Below are positions 7,891 through 17,397 of a stretch of DNA of 64,000 nt, in pieces. The stretch covers positions 303,749 to 367,748 of the forward strand of contig NZ_SSMY01000006.1 of assembly GCF_004799495.1 (NCBI RefSeq), written 5' to 3'. The notes under the pieces were generated by a model that was given only the letters and a program-made list of their open reading frames with translations, made no database searches and had not been told where the DNA came from. Both the position numbers and the translations under genes were made by a program. Numbering within the stretch: the stretch's first letter is position 1; each line of letters starts with the position of its first letter. The stretch is from Sphingomonas sp. GTDB taxonomy: Bacteria > Pseudomonadota > Alphaproteobacteria > Sphingomonadales > Sphingomonadaceae.

Positions 7891-10803
7891 ATGAAGAAAT
7901 TCGAGCTTCTCGCCGCGTCTGCGATTGCCTTGCTCGCCGCCAATCCGGCGCTTGCGCAGACCACGCCGCCGCCGGGTCAGCCCGCCACGACCGGTACGCC
8001 GACGCCGCAGGCGGACGACGACAATCAGATCGGCGACATCGTCATCACGGCGCAGCGTCAATCGGAAAGCCTTCAGTCCGTGCCGATCGCGGTCTCGGCG
8101 TTCAGCGCGGCGAATCTGAAGGAGCAGCAGATCAACACGACCAGCGACCTTCAGCTGACGCTGCCCAACATCACCTACACCAAGTCCAACTTCACCTCGT
8201 CCTCGTCGTTCAACATCCGCGGCATCGGCGATTTGTGCGTCGGCGTCACCTGCGACGCGGCGACCGCGATCCACGTCAACGACACGCCGGTGCTGGGGTC
8301 GCCGATCTTCCAGAACGAATATTTCGACCTCGAGCGCGTCGAGGTTCTACGCGGGCCGCAGGGCACGCTGTTCGGCCGCAACGCGACCGGCGGCGTGATC
8401 AACTTCATCACCGCCAAGCCCGATCTGTCTGGTATCCACGCATCGGGCGACGTCGAATACGGCAATTACGACAGCGTCCGCGTCAAGGGCATGTTCAACC
8501 TTCCGCTGGGCGATATTTTCGGTATCCGCGTGGCGGGATATTACCTGAAGCGCGACGGGTTCACGAAAAACCTGTTCACCAATTCGCAGATCGACGGCCG
8601 CGACCAGTTCGACATCCGGGCCTCGATCCGCTTCCAACCGTCGTCGAGCACCACGCTCGACATCGTCGGGCATTATTTCAAGGAGAATGACGACCGCTCG
8701 CGCATTCAGAAGCAATTGTGCCACCGCGACCCGACCGGCGTGCTCGGCTGCCTGCCCGATCGCCTGGGGAACGACACGGTCAACGGCAACGCCCAGTTCA
8801 GCTCAACCCTGACCAGCACCGAATTTCTGCGCATCGCCTATGCCGGCACGCCGCTCGCCGCGGTGGGTCCGACGTTCGCGCTCGGCAGCGTCTATGGTGC
8901 CGATGCGTTCAGCGGCGCCGTCAATCCCAGCGATATGCGTACCGTCAACGACGATTACGCGCCGCGCTTCAAGACCAACGAGAAGCAAGTGCTCGCCAAC
9001 CTGGTGCAAGATTTCGGCGACATCACGCTCAAGCTGGACGGTGGTTATACCGAGGGATCGACCGACTCGACGGTCGACTATACGCTCGCGACGGAAACCC
9101 GGAACTATCAGACCAACGCAGGCCTCAACACCTTCAATGCCGTCGCGGGCTCCGGAGCGCTGGGCCCGGGGTTCCTGGCTGCGCGCAACGCCCTGCTGCC
9201 CAACGGCAATACCTCGTCGCTCTGCCAGTCGCTGGCGGAACCGACCGGCACCGGCGTATTTGGCGGCCATGCGATCTGCGCCCCGACCAGTCTCGACTTC
9301 GACCGGTCGACCGGTTCGGCCAACCAGTATTTCGGCGAAGGCATCCTGAGCAGCAAGTTCACCGGCATGTTCAACTTCCTGCTCGGCGCCGGCTATCTGA
9401 ACTATCACCTCAAGGAAAACAGCTATTATGTCAATTCGTTCGCGCTCGATTACGCGTCGGTGCTGTTCGGCGGCGGCAGCGGCTATTCGGCGACGCCGTT
9501 CTATCGCAACAACACCACCGATTACACGCTGAAATCCTACGGTATTTTTGGCGAGGCCTATGTCAATTTCAACGACAAGGTGAAACTGACGCTCGGACTG
9601 CGCTACAACCATGACGACAAGCATGTCGAGGCACGTACGACGCTGCTGACCGGCGTCGTGGTGCCGTTCAACACGACCAACGTCTACACCTCGCCGGCGT
9701 TCGTCAATTTCGACGCCGACCCGACCCGCACCGGCATCCAGCCGCTGGCGATCAACGACGTGAGCTTCAGCCGGCTCACCGGCCGTGCGGTGCTCGACTG
9801 GCAGATCACCGACCGCAACCTGCTCTACGCCTCCTATTCGCGCGGCTACAAATCGGGCGGCATCAACCCGCCGCTGACCCCGGTGTTCGCGGTCCCGGTC
9901 GGATTTGGTCCGGAAAGCGTCAACGCATTCGAGATCGGCTCGAAGAACACCTTCCTCAACGGGACGCTACGCCTCAACCTGACCGGCTTCTACTACCAGT
10001 ACAAGCAGCTTCAGCTGAGCCGCATCGTGGCGCGCACCGCGGTCAACGACAATGTCGATGCCGACGTCTACGGGCTCGAGGCGGAAGCGATCATCAAGCC
10101 ATCGCGCCAGCTGATGTTCAACCTCAACGCCAGCTATCTGCACACCAAGGTGACGACCGACAAGTTCCTTGCGAACACGCAGGACCCGTCGGGCGGCCGC
10201 GCCGACGCGGTGATCATCAAGGACCTGCAATACGGCAACAATTGCGCGGTCATCTCGAACGCCGGCATCGCCGCGCAGTCGAACGGTTTCGTCGGCGCGG
10301 TGAACGCCGGCCTCGGCCTCCGCGCGCCGACCGCAATCCCGGGCACCAACACTACCGGCGCATTCAGCCTATGCTCGGTGCTGACCGCGAACGCCACGGC
10401 GGCGTCGGGCGTGACGGTGCTGCAGGAAGGCGTGACCACCAACATTCGCGGCAACGAACTGCCGCAATCGCCACACTATAAATTCTCGGCCGGGGTCCAG
10501 TACACCGCCGATATCGGCGACTGGACGCTCGTGCCGCGCGCCGACCTGACCTATACCGGCGGCTATTACGGCAGCATCTTCAACCAGAACATCAACCGCA
10601 TCCAGGGCTATGAGGTGATCAACGCCCAGATCCAGTTGAACGGGCCGAAGGACCGCTTCTATCTCCGGGCGTTCATCCAGAACCTGACCAACAACAACGC
10701 GATTACCGGCCTGTACGTTACCGACCAGTCGTCGGGCCTGTTCACCAACGCGTTCACGCTCGAACCGCGCCGCTACGGCGTCGCGGCCGGGTTTAAGTTC
10801 TGA
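7891..10803 (+). CDS. TonB-dependent outer-membrane receptor
   Basis: Outer-membrane 22-strand barrel with plug domain for energised uptake of an unknown ligand. The ATG at 7891 is preferred over 7822 because a GGAGG lies 12 bases upstream and the product then starts with signal peptide MKKFELLAASAIALLAA ending ALAQ. A TonB-box-like DIVITA follows, then the plug with SFNIRGIGD, VEVLRGPQGTLFGRN and GGVINFITAKP. The barrel ends in the aromatic-terminated GVAAGFKF. Length is 970 aa. Extra cysteines (DLCVGVTCD, QLCHRDPTGVLGC) could form loop disulfides. No adjacent enzyme or regulator reveals the substrate. Confidence 0.93.
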   Translation: MKKFELLAASAIALLAANPALAQTTPPPGQPATTGTPTPQADDDNQIGDIVITAQRQSESLQSVPIAVSAFSAANLKEQQINTTSDLQLTLPNITYTKSNFTSSSSFNIRGIGDLCVGVTCDAATAIHVNDTPVLGSPIFQNEYFDLERVEVLRGPQGTLFGRNATGGVINFITAKPDLSGIHASGDVEYGNYDSVRVKGMFNLPLGDIFGIRVAGYYLKRDGFTKNLFTNSQIDGRDQFDIRASIRFQPSSSTTLDIVGHYFKENDDRSRIQKQLCHRDPTGVLGCLPDRLGNDTVNGNAQFSSTLTSTEFLRIAYAGTPLAAVGPTFALGSVYGADAFSGAVNPSDMRTVNDDYAPRFKTNEKQVLANLVQDFGDITLKLDGGYTEGSTDSTVDYTLATETRNYQTNAGLNTFNAVAGSGALGPGFLAARNALLPNGNTSSLCQSLAEPTGTGVFGGHAICAPTSLDFDRSTGSANQYFGEGILSSKFTGMFNFLLGAGYLNYHLKENSYYVNSFALDYASVLFGGGSGYSATPFYRNNTTDYTLKSYGIFGEAYVNFNDKVKLTLGLRYNHDDKHVEARTTLLTGVVVPFNTTNVYTSPAFVNFDADPTRTGIQPLAINDVSFSRLTGRAVLDWQITDRNLLYASYSRGYKSGGINPPLTPVFAVPVGFGPESVNAFEIGSKNTFLNGTLRLNLTGFYYQYKQLQLSRIVARTAVNDNVDADVYGLEAEAIIKPSRQLMFNLNASYLHTKVTTDKFLANTQDPSGGRADAVIIKDLQYGNNCAVISNAGIAAQSNGFVGAVNAGLGLRAPTAIPGTNTTGAFSLCSVLTANATAASGVTVLQEGVTTNIRGNELPQSPHYKFSAGVQYTADIGDWTLVPRADLTYTGGYYGSIFNQNINRIQGYEVINAQIQLNGPKDRFYLRAFIQNLTNNNAITGLYVTDQSSGLFTNAFTLEPRRYGVAAGFKF

Positions 10804-10852
10804 CACGCACGCCCGGCCGCGATCTGCGGCACCGAACCGACGAAAAATGGAA

Positions 10853-10885
10853 GAAAGGCCCGAATTTTTTTCGCGGCCTTTTTTC
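10853..10885 (+). terminator. Intrinsic terminator after first TonB receptor
   Basis: AAAGGCC pairs with GGCCTTT around an inner CGAA/TTCG stem, followed by a T-run (10879-10884). It lies in the 309-bp space between the two receptor genes, which otherwise contains only GC-rich sequence and the promoter at 11014-11043. Confidence 0.75.
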
Positions 10886-11013
10886 TTGCCCGCGGTGCGC
10901 GGGCGGGCGCTGACGCTACGGAAAGGCGGGTTGCCGCGACGTGACGCTCCACCGCCACTGTCCCCCCGCGGCAACACCCGCCGAAAACGCGCCGACGCCC
11001 GCGGGCGCGGCCA

Positions 11014-11043
11014 TTGACGGCACAAGTTTAAGCCTCATAGGCT
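11014..11043 (+). promoter_or_regulatory. Promoter of second TonB-dependent receptor
   Basis: TTGACG (11014-11019), an 18-bp spacer and TAGGCT (11038-11043), nearly identical over about 28 bp to the element upstream of the first receptor. The shared spacer (caagtttaagcctc) goes beyond core promoter need and suggests a common operator or a duplication. Confidence 0.55.
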
Positions 11044-11112
11044 CGGCCTCACTCAGGTTAGAAACCGCGCCAGCCGGCACGAGACACGGCGGCACTTGCA
11101 GAGGGGATACCC

Positions 11113-13686
11113 ATGAAGAAATTCGAGCTTCTCGCCGCTTCCGCGATCGCGCTGATCGCCGCCGTGCCCGCCGCCGCGCAAACCACGCCGCAGCCCGATG
11201 CCCAAAAGGCGCCGACCGACACGTCCTCGCCGCAGACCACGACGGCCGAAAATGCGGCGACCGACAACGACATCGTCATCACCGCGACGAAGCGCGAGCA
11301 AACGCTGCAGGACACGCCGATCTCGGTGTCGGTGACGACCGCCGCGGCGATCGAGCGGTCGCAGGTACGCGACCTGCTCGACCTGCAGACCCTGGTGCCG
11401 TCGCTCAAGGTCGGCCAGCTGCAGAGCTCGGCCAACACCAACTTCATCATCCGCGGCTTCGGCAACGGCGCCAATAATATCGGGATCGAGCCGTCGGTCG
11501 CGGTGTTCATCGACGGCGTGTACCGCTCGCGCTCGTCGGCGCAGATTTCCGATCTTCCCAACATCAAGCGCGTCGAAGTGCTGCGCGGGCCGCAGTCGAC
11601 GCTGTTCGGCAAGAACGCGTCGGCCGGCGTGATCAGCATCGTCACCGAGCTGCCGCAATTCAAGTTCGGCGGCAGCGTCGAGGCGAGCTACGGCAACTAC
11701 AACGCGATCGTGCTGAAGGGCGACGTCACCGGCCCGATCACTCAGACCCTCGCGTTCAGCCTGGCGGGCAATTACAACAAGCGCGACGGCTACGCGCATT
11801 ACGTGAACCTCGGCACCCGGGGTAACGACCGCAACCGGTACGGCTTCCGCGGGCAATTGCTGTTCGAACCGAGTTCGGACTTCAAGATCCGCCTGATCGC
11901 CGATTACGACCGGATCGACGAAGTCTGCTGCACCGTGGCCAGTCTGTTCAATAACAACAGGCCGCCGAGCGCGTCGTTCCAGGTCATCACGCCGGGATAT
12001 GCGATCGCGCAGGTAGGTGGGAAAATCAATTCGAACCAGCCCTTCTCCTACGACAGCTACGCCAACTTCCCGTCGATCACGAAGATCGACAATTACGGCT
12101 TCTCAGGCCAGATCGACTATGCCGTGACGCCCCAAATCGCGCTGACCAGCATCAGTTCGTATCGCCGGGTGAAGACCTACACCAACGCCGATTCTGATTT
12201 CTCCAGCGCCGACCTGATCGGCTCGAACCAGCTAACCACGAAGGTCGACACCTACACGCAGGAAGTGCGGCTCGCGTCGAGCTTCGACGGGCCCTTCAAC
12301 TTCCTGATCGGCGGGTTCTATTTCAAGGAAGACATCGCCAGCGACGGTTCGCTGACGTTCGGCAAGGATTTCAAGGCCTATGCCAACCTGTTGAGCGGCG
12401 GCAACTACAGCGGGCTCGAGCCGACGCTTCGCGCGCTGCTCGGGCTGCCGGCTGCAACCCCGGCCACGGCATTCGGCGCACAGGGCCAAGGCCGGTTCGA
12501 GCACTACAAATACAACAACGAGGCCTATTCGATCTTCGGCCAGGTCGACTTGAAGCCGATCGAGAACCTCACCTTCACCGCCGGGTTCAACTATACAAAC
12601 GACCGCAAGAAGGTGCGGACCAACGACTCCACTACCGACACATTCTCGCAGCTCGACTTGGTCAAGGCCGGATTCAATCTCGCTGTGACTCCGGTGGCGT
12701 TCGGCGGGTTGGGACTCACGCCCGCTCAGGCGACGGTGTTCTCGACGACAACCAACCCGTTCCTCGCCTTCAGGCCGCTGCAGTTCCTGCCGCCGTTCCT
12801 TAATTATCCGAACGCGGTGGAAGATGGAAAAACGCACGACGACAATCTGTCCTATACGTTGCGCGTCGCGTACAAGTTCAGCCGTAACGTCAACGCCTAC
12901 GCAAGCTATGCCACCGGCTTCAAGGCGTCGTCGTTCAACCTGTCGTACGACAGCCGACCGTTTCTCAGCGACGCGGCCGCGCTCACGACCGCCGGGCTGA
13001 CCGTCGTCAACCAGACCTACGGCACGCGCTATGCGGGTCCGGAAAAGGCGCAGGTATACGAGGTCGGCGTGAAGGGCAGCTGGCAAGGCTTCGGCATCAA
13101 CGTCGCGGTCTTCAAGCAGATTCTGAAGGGTTTCCAGAGCAACGTCTTCCAGGGCACGGGTTTCGTGCTGGCGAACGCCGAGCAGGAATCGACCAAGGGC
13201 ATCGAAATGGACGCGACGATGTCGCCGACCAAGAACCTCGTGTTCACCGCATCGATGACGTATCTCGATCCGAAGTACGACAAGTTCACCGGCGGATCGT
13301 CGTTCAACCCAGCGACCAATCTGGTGGTGCCGACCGACCTGACGGGCAAGACGCCCTCGGGTATTTCCAAATACTCAATCTCGGTCGGCGGCACCTACAC
13401 CGTGCCGTTCGGCAACGAGCAGGCGGTGATCTTCCACGTCGACTATGCGCACGACAGCGCGTTCACGATCGCGCAGGGCCTACCGTACAAGGCATCGCCG
13501 GAATCGCTCAACGCGTCGATCGGCTTCCAGGTGATCAAGGGCCTCGAGCTCAGCGTATGGGGCCGCAACTTGACCGCGCCGAAGTATAATCCGGTTATCT
13601 TCCCGGGTGTTGCGCAAAGCGGGACGCTGTCGGCCTATCCCAGCCCGCCGCGCTTCTATGGCCTGGACGCTCGCTTCAAGTTCTGA
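11113..13686 (+). CDS. TonB-dependent outer-membrane receptor, second tandem copy
   Basis: An 857-aa outer-membrane receptor. It begins MKKFELLAASAIAL, the same signal peptide as the gene before it, ends the signal at AAAQ, and carries a TonB-box-like DIVITATK. The plug shows FIIRGFGNG and VEVLRGPQSTLFGKN with GVISIVTELP; the C-terminus is GLDARFKF. A GAGGGG site lies about 7 bases before the ATG. Beyond the leader and plug the barrel differs strongly from the first receptor, including only one cysteine pair (DEVCCTV), so the two probably take different ligands. A strong bidirectional terminator follows. Confidence 0.93.
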   Translation: MKKFELLAASAIALIAAVPAAAQTTPQPDAQKAPTDTSSPQTTTAENAATDNDIVITATKREQTLQDTPISVSVTTAAAIERSQVRDLLDLQTLVPSLKVGQLQSSANTNFIIRGFGNGANNIGIEPSVAVFIDGVYRSRSSAQISDLPNIKRVEVLRGPQSTLFGKNASAGVISIVTELPQFKFGGSVEASYGNYNAIVLKGDVTGPITQTLAFSLAGNYNKRDGYAHYVNLGTRGNDRNRYGFRGQLLFEPSSDFKIRLIADYDRIDEVCCTVASLFNNNRPPSASFQVITPGYAIAQVGGKINSNQPFSYDSYANFPSITKIDNYGFSGQIDYAVTPQIALTSISSYRRVKTYTNADSDFSSADLIGSNQLTTKVDTYTQEVRLASSFDGPFNFLIGGFYFKEDIASDGSLTFGKDFKAYANLLSGGNYSGLEPTLRALLGLPAATPATAFGAQGQGRFEHYKYNNEAYSIFGQVDLKPIENLTFTAGFNYTNDRKKVRTNDSTTDTFSQLDLVKAGFNLAVTPVAFGGLGLTPAQATVFSTTTNPFLAFRPLQFLPPFLNYPNAVEDGKTHDDNLSYTLRVAYKFSRNVNAYASYATGFKASSFNLSYDSRPFLSDAAALTTAGLTVVNQTYGTRYAGPEKAQVYEVGVKGSWQGFGINVAVFKQILKGFQSNVFQGTGFVLANAEQESTKGIEMDATMSPTKNLVFTASMTYLDPKYDKFTGGSSFNPATNLVVPTDLTGKTPSGISKYSISVGGTYTVPFGNEQAVIFHVDYAHDSAFTIAQGLPYKASPESLNASIGFQVIKGLELSVWGRNLTAPKYNPVIFPGVAQSGTLSAYPSPPRFYGLDARFKF

Positions 13687-13727
13687 TGCGGGCGGCCTCG
13701 CCTGACCGTGGGGCGACTACGAAAGTA

Positions 13728-13757
13728 AAGCCCCGGCGAGCGCTTCGCCGGGGCTTT
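13728..13757. terminator. Bidirectional intrinsic terminator
   Basis: AAAGCCCCGGCG and CGCCGGGGCTTTT form an 11-12 bp stem with a short loop and T-runs on both strands. It separates the second TonB receptor from the convergent S-formylglutathione hydrolase gene. Confidence 0.85.
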
Positions 13758-13759
13758 TG

Positions 13760-14590
13760 CTATGCAAGCCGCGCGGCGTGCCAGGCGACGTGATCGGCGA
13801 TGAAGCTCGCGATGAAGTAATAGCTGTGGTCGTAACCCGGTTGCATCCGCAGCGTCAGGCCGATCCCGGCGGCACGGCAAGCATCGACGAGCAAGTGCGG
13901 CTTGAGTTGCTCGACGAGAAACTGGTCGGCCTCGCCTTGATCGACAAGGATCTCCGGCACGCGCGCGCCGTCTTCGATCAGCGCACAGGAATCATAGCCC
14001 CGCCATGTCGCGCGGCCGGCGCCGAGATATCCGGTCAACGCCTTTTCACCCCACGGGCAACGCAGTGGCGACACGATCGGCGCGAACGCCGATACGCTGC
14101 GGAAACGCTCGGGATTACGCAACGCTATCGTCAGCGCGCCGTGCCCGCCCATCGAATGACCGGTAATGCCCTGCCGCGTTATGTCCGCCGGAAAGTTCGC
14201 ATCGATCAGGGCGGGCAGTTCGTCCTCGACATACGACCGCATCCGGTAAGTGGCTGACCACGGCGCTTCGGTCGCATCGACGTAGAAGCCCGCGCCCTTG
14301 CCGAAATCATATGCGTCGTCGTCGGGGACATCGTCACCGCGCGGCGACGTATCGGGCGCGACCAAGATCACACCATGCTCGACCGCCGCACGCTGCGCGC
14401 CCGCCTTGGCGATGAAATTCTCCTCAGTACACGTCAGCCCCGCGAGGAACCACAGCACCGGGAACGGGCCCTCGCCCGGCGGAACGAATACCGCGAAACG
14501 CATCGGCGTGCGCGTTTCGACGGACTCGTGGCGATAGATGCCTTGGACGCCGCCGAAACAGCGTTGCTCCGATAGCGTCTCCAGCGTCAC
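13760..14590 (-). CDS. fghA: S-formylglutathione hydrolase
   Basis: Hydrolyses S-formylglutathione to formate and glutathione, the second step of glutathione-dependent formaldehyde oxidation. I take the GTG at 14590-14588, which overlaps the stop of the VOC gene (GTGA) and gives 276 aa beginning VTLETLSEQRCFGG, the family start; an ATG at 14614 would add 8 residues. The esterase nucleophile S146 is in TGHSMGGHGA, with FLAGLTCTEENF forming the oxyanion region and GYDHSYYF holding the catalytic histidine. It is the last gene of the formaldehyde operon. Confidence 0.94.
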   Translation of the reverse strand: MTLETLSEQRCFGGVQGIYRHESVETRTPMRFAVFVPPGEGPFPVLWFLAGLTCTEENFIAKAGAQRAAVEHGVILVAPDTSPRGDDVPDDDAYDFGKGAGFYVDATEAPWSATYRMRSYVEDELPALIDANFPADITRQGITGHSMGGHGALTIALRNPERFRSVSAFAPIVSPLRCPWGEKALTGYLGAGRATWRGYDSCALIEDGARVPEILVDQGEADQFLVEQLKPHLLVDACRAAGIGLTLRMQPGYDHSYYFIASFIADHVAWHAARLA

Positions 14591-14967
14591 GCCGGCATGC
14601 GATGCAGGGCGCAAAGCTTGTTGCCGTCGGGATCGCGCAAATACGCGAGGTACAGGCTCATCCCCGAGCCCGTCCGCACGCCGGGCGGGTCCTCGATTGC
14701 GGTGCCGCCATTATCCACCCCGGCCCGGTGCCACGCATCGGCCTGTTCGGGCGTCATTGCGAAGCCGATGGTCGAGCCGTTGCCGTGCATCGCGGGCTGG
14801 CCGTCGATTGGCGGGGTGACCATGAATATGCCGCCGTTATGCGCATAGATCAGCCGGCCCTTGTCGTCCTTGCGACCCTCGCGCCCGCCCATCGCGGCGA
14901 ACGTCGCGTCGTAGAATTTCCGGCTGCGATCGATGTCGTTCGATCCGACCATCATATGGCTGAACAT
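14587..14967 (-). CDS. VOC family (glyoxalase-fold) protein
   Basis: A 126-aa vicinal-oxygen-chelate protein. It starts MFSHMMVGSNDIDRSRKFYD and ends YLRDPDGNKLCALHR, the classic pair of betaalphabetabetabeta modules with candidate metal ligands at H4 and the terminal glutamate-equivalent region. It lies between the formaldehyde dehydrogenase and S-formylglutathione hydrolase genes, 13 bp after the first and overlapping the second by 4 bp, so it is part of the operon. A role in handling glutathione adducts is plausible by context only. Confidence 0.88.
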   Translation of the reverse strand: MFSHMMVGSNDIDRSRKFYDATFAAMGGREGRKDDKGRLIYAHNGGIFMVTPPIDGQPAMHGNGSTIGFAMTPEQADAWHRAGVDNGGTAIEDPPGVRTGSGMSLYLAYLRDPDGNKLCALHRMPA

Positions 14968-14980
14968 GTCCTCTCCCTCC

Positions 14981-16093
14981 TCAATAAACGACGACGCTGC
15001 GGATGCTTGCGCCCGCGTGCATCAGGTCGAAGCCCTTGTTGATCTCGTCGAGACTGAGCACGTGCGTGATCATCGGGTCGATTGCGATCTTGCCCTGCAT
15101 ATACCAGTCGACGATCTTGGGCACATCGGTGCGGCCCTTCGCGCCGCCGAATGCGGTGCCGCGCCAGTTGCGCCCGGTGACGAGCTGGAACGGGCGCGTC
15201 GCGATCTCCTTGCCCGCTTCGGCGACCCCGATGATGATGCTGGTGCCCCATCCGCGATGGCACGCCTCGAGCGCGGTGCGCATCACCTCGGTATTGCCGG
15301 TCGCATCGAAGGTGAAATCCGCGCCGCCGTCGGTCAGCGCCAGGACTTGGGCAATGATGTCCTCGCGCGATTTCCCGCGCGCGTCGATGAAGTCGGTCAT
15401 CCCGAACTGGCGACCCCACGCTTCACGATCGGGATTGATGTCCACGCCGGCGATCCGGCCCGCGCCGACCATCTTCGCGCCCTGGATGACGTTGAGCCCG
15501 ATCCCGCCGAGCCCGAACACGACGACATTGTCCCCGGCCTGCACCTTGGCGGTGTTGACCACCGCCCCCACACCCGTGGTGACTCCACAACCGATGTAAC
15601 AGCTCGTCTGGAACGGTGCGTCCTCGCGAATCTTCGCCACCGCGATTTCGGGCAGGACGGTGAAGTTCGAGAAGGTCGAACAGCCCATGTAATGAAAGAT
15701 CGGCTGATTTTTGTAGCTGAAGCGGCTCGTCCCGTCGGGCATCACCCCCTTGCCCTGCGTGGCGCGGATCGCGGTGCACAGGTTGGTCTTGCCCGATAGG
15801 CACGATTTACACTGGCGGCATTCGGGCGTGTAGAGCGGGATGACGTGGTCGCCGGGCGTCACACTCGTCACGCCGATGCCTATTTCGCGCACAATCCCGG
15901 CGCCTTCGTGGCCCAGGATCGAGGGGAATAACCCTTCCGAATCAAGACCATCGAGCGTGTAGGCGTCGGTGTGGCAAATGCCCGTGGCCATGATCTCAAC
16001 CAGCACTTCGCCCGCCTTTGGCCCCGCCAGGTCGACCTCGACGATCTCGAGCGGTTGCTTGGCTTCGAACGCAACGGCGGCGCGGGTCTTCAT
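14981..16093 (-). CDS. frmA: S-(hydroxymethyl)glutathione dehydrogenase / class III alcohol dehydrogenase
   Basis: Oxidises S-hydroxymethylglutathione (spontaneous formaldehyde adduct) to S-formylglutathione with NAD+; class III enzymes also reduce S-nitrosoglutathione. The ATG at 16093 has AGGAG 6 bases upstream and gives the usual 370 aa; the longer reading frame lacks a site. Catalytic zinc ligands are C40 and H62; the structural zinc set is C92, C95, C98 and C106. A GLGGIGL Rossmann motif follows. It heads a three-gene formaldehyde detoxification operon. No frmR-type repressor is nearby. Confidence 0.96.
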   Translation of the reverse strand: MKTRAAVAFEAKQPLEIVEVDLAGPKAGEVLVEIMATGICHTDAYTLDGLDSEGLFPSILGHEGAGIVREIGIGVTSVTPGDHVIPLYTPECRQCKSCLSGKTNLCTAIRATQGKGVMPDGTSRFSYKNQPIFHYMGCSTFSNFTVLPEIAVAKIREDAPFQTSCYIGCGVTTGVGAVVNTAKVQAGDNVVVFGLGGIGLNVIQGAKMVGAGRIAGVDINPDREAWGRQFGMTDFIDARGKSREDIIAQVLALTDGGADFTFDATGNTEVMRTALEACHRGWGTSIIIGVAEAGKEIATRPFQLVTGRNWRGTAFGGAKGRTDVPKIVDWYMQGKIAIDPMITHVLSLDEINKGFDLMHAGASIRSVVVY

Positions 16094-16251
16094 GGCGGCT
16101 CCTGTCGGTTGATCCGCGCTTCTAGGCACTTCGCCGGTTCGCGCCAATCGCGTCCTCGCCGAATGGGATAGAAAACGTGCATCCTAAGGCGTGACAAGCG
16201 CAAAAAGGCAGCGCACAAGGAGGGGCGCTAGTAAGAGGCGTAACGAGTCTA

Positions 16252-16266
16252 GGCCGGTAACCGGCC
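16252..16266 (+). promoter_or_regulatory. Inverted repeat upstream of SWIB gene
   Basis: GGCCGG-TAA-CCGGCC dyad 21 bases before the SWIB start codon, in the 194-bp divergent gap with the formaldehyde operon. It could be an operator or an mRNA hairpin; nothing more can be said. Confidence 0.35.
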
Positions 16267-16287
16267 AAACGAACAGGAAGGAATGCA

Positions 16288-16548
16288 ATGGCTAACGCAC
16301 CCAAGACCGGCGGCATCCACGCCCCCGTCACCCCGTCGCCCGAACTCGGCGCGATCGTCGGCACGGCGCCGCTGCCCCGCAGCCAGGTGATCTCCAAGGT
16401 GTGGGACCACATCAAGAAGAATAACCTGCAGAATCCCGCCAACAAGCGCGAGATCCTGGCCGACGACAAACTGAAGAAGGTCTTCGGCACCGACAAGTGC
16501 TCGATGTTCGAAATGAACAAGCACATCGCCAAGCACGTCAAGGCGTAA
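16288..16548 (+). CDS. SWIB/MDM2 domain protein
   Basis: An 86-aa protein consisting almost entirely of a SWIB domain: PLPRSQVISKVWDHIKKNNLQ begins around residue 29, followed by NPANKREILADDKLKKVFG and the C-terminal FEMNKHIAKHVK. SWIB domains are known from eukaryotic chromatin remodelling and occur as stand-alone proteins in chlamydiae and some proteobacteria; the bacterial role is unclear, with a nucleoid or DNA-topology function suspected. AGGAAGG lies 7 bases before the ATG. It is monocistronic between divergent frmA and a convergent glycosyltransferase. Confidence 0.92.
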   Translation: MANAPKTGGIHAPVTPSPELGAIVGTAPLPRSQVISKVWDHIKKNNLQNPANKREILADDKLKKVFGTDKCSMFEMNKHIAKHVKA

Positions 16549-16566
16549 GCCACGGGGCACACCAAT

Positions 16567-16600
16567 AGGGCGTCGGTGCGATCCGTGCCGGCGCCCTTGT
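16567..16600. terminator. Terminator-like hairpin after SWIB gene
   Basis: AGGGCG (16567-16572) pairs with CGCCCT (16592-16597), extended by the facing TCGGTGC/GTGCCG segments, then TTGTTG. It sits between convergent genes. Confidence 0.55.
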
Positions 16601-16608
16601 TGTGTCCG

Positions 16609-17382
16609 CTACGCGCCTTCGCGGTGCAACCGGTGGAGGAAGCTCCCGCGCGGCGCGGGCAACTCCTTGAATGGCCGGATCACTTCGTTCCACAGATGGA
16701 TCGCGACCGTATCCGGCGCGATTACCCGATCAACGCTCGTCGCCGGGTCCAGCACCCAGTCGGCCTGCGCATAATGCACCGGGTAGAATGTCTCGACGGG
16801 CACCGCCCAGCGATCCAGCCCGTGGCGGCGCGCGAGCGCGGTCAGCGCGCGCGGCCCGGTCGCGCCCCACGGCATCCGCGCAACGTCGCTCCTCCCCTCG
16901 CGCCGCAACCGCCCCTTTGCACGCCAGCGCTCACGCCACGACAGCCAGTCGGGAATCGTCTGCCCGTCGAACGGTGCGGTCAGCGCCGGCAGGATCGGCG
17001 AGTCCGCGGGTAAGCGCAGAACCGCGTTGTTGAGCATTCCCGGCTGCTCGTACCCGAACAAATAGGGCGCATCGAAACCGAGCGGATGGAGCAGGTAGAT
17101 GTCGGTGTCGATCCACGTGCCCAGCCCCTGCCGCTGTACCTCGTAGCGGAACAGGTTGGAGAACAGCGCCACGCTGCCGTTCGGGTAGCGCACGACGCGG
17201 TCGCTGGGCACGACGCGCGCAGCGTCGGCTACCGCCACGCCCTCGGGCACGCCCTGCGGCTGATCGTAGCAATAAAGCGTGACGGCGTGCCCCTGACGCA
17301 CCGCCGCGCGCAGGCAGGCGCGCTCGACCATGCCGAGCGCGTCGCCAATCCATAACGTGGCGACGCGATCCGGCCCGATCAC
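16609..17382 (-). CDS. Glycosyltransferase with DXD sugar-binding region (Gly_transf_sug-like)
   Basis: A soluble 257-aa protein when started at the GTG 17382, which has GGGGAG just upstream; a TTG at 17394 is possible. The early VATLWIGDALGMVERACL, the central LFRYEVQ...TWIDTDIYLL region with a DXD-type metal site, and the late AIHLWNE match the alpha-1,4-glycosyltransferase-like sugar-binding superfamily that transfers sugars to LPS or polysaccharide. Donor and acceptor are unknown. It begins only about 15 bases after the 3' end of tRNA-Arg on the same strand, so it is probably expressed by read-through from the tRNA promoter. Confidence 0.75.
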   Translation of the reverse strand: MIGPDRVATLWIGDALGMVERACLRAAVRQGHAVTLYCYDQPQGVPEGVAVADAARVVPSDRVVRYPNGSVALFSNLFRYEVQRQGLGTWIDTDIYLLHPLGFDAPYLFGYEQPGMLNNAVLRLPADSPILPALTAPFDGQTIPDWLSWRERWRAKGRLRREGRSDVARMPWGATGPRALTALARRHGLDRWAVPVETFYPVHYAQADWVLDPATSVDRVIAPDTVAIHLWNEVIRPFKELPAPRGSFLHRLHREGA

Positions 17383-17397
17383 AATACTCCCCAAAAT

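Noticed and set aside
10804..11112. Cobalamin or other riboswitch before the second TonB receptor
   Set aside because: No B12-box-like or other known aptamer core was recognised; only a terminator and promoter are seen.
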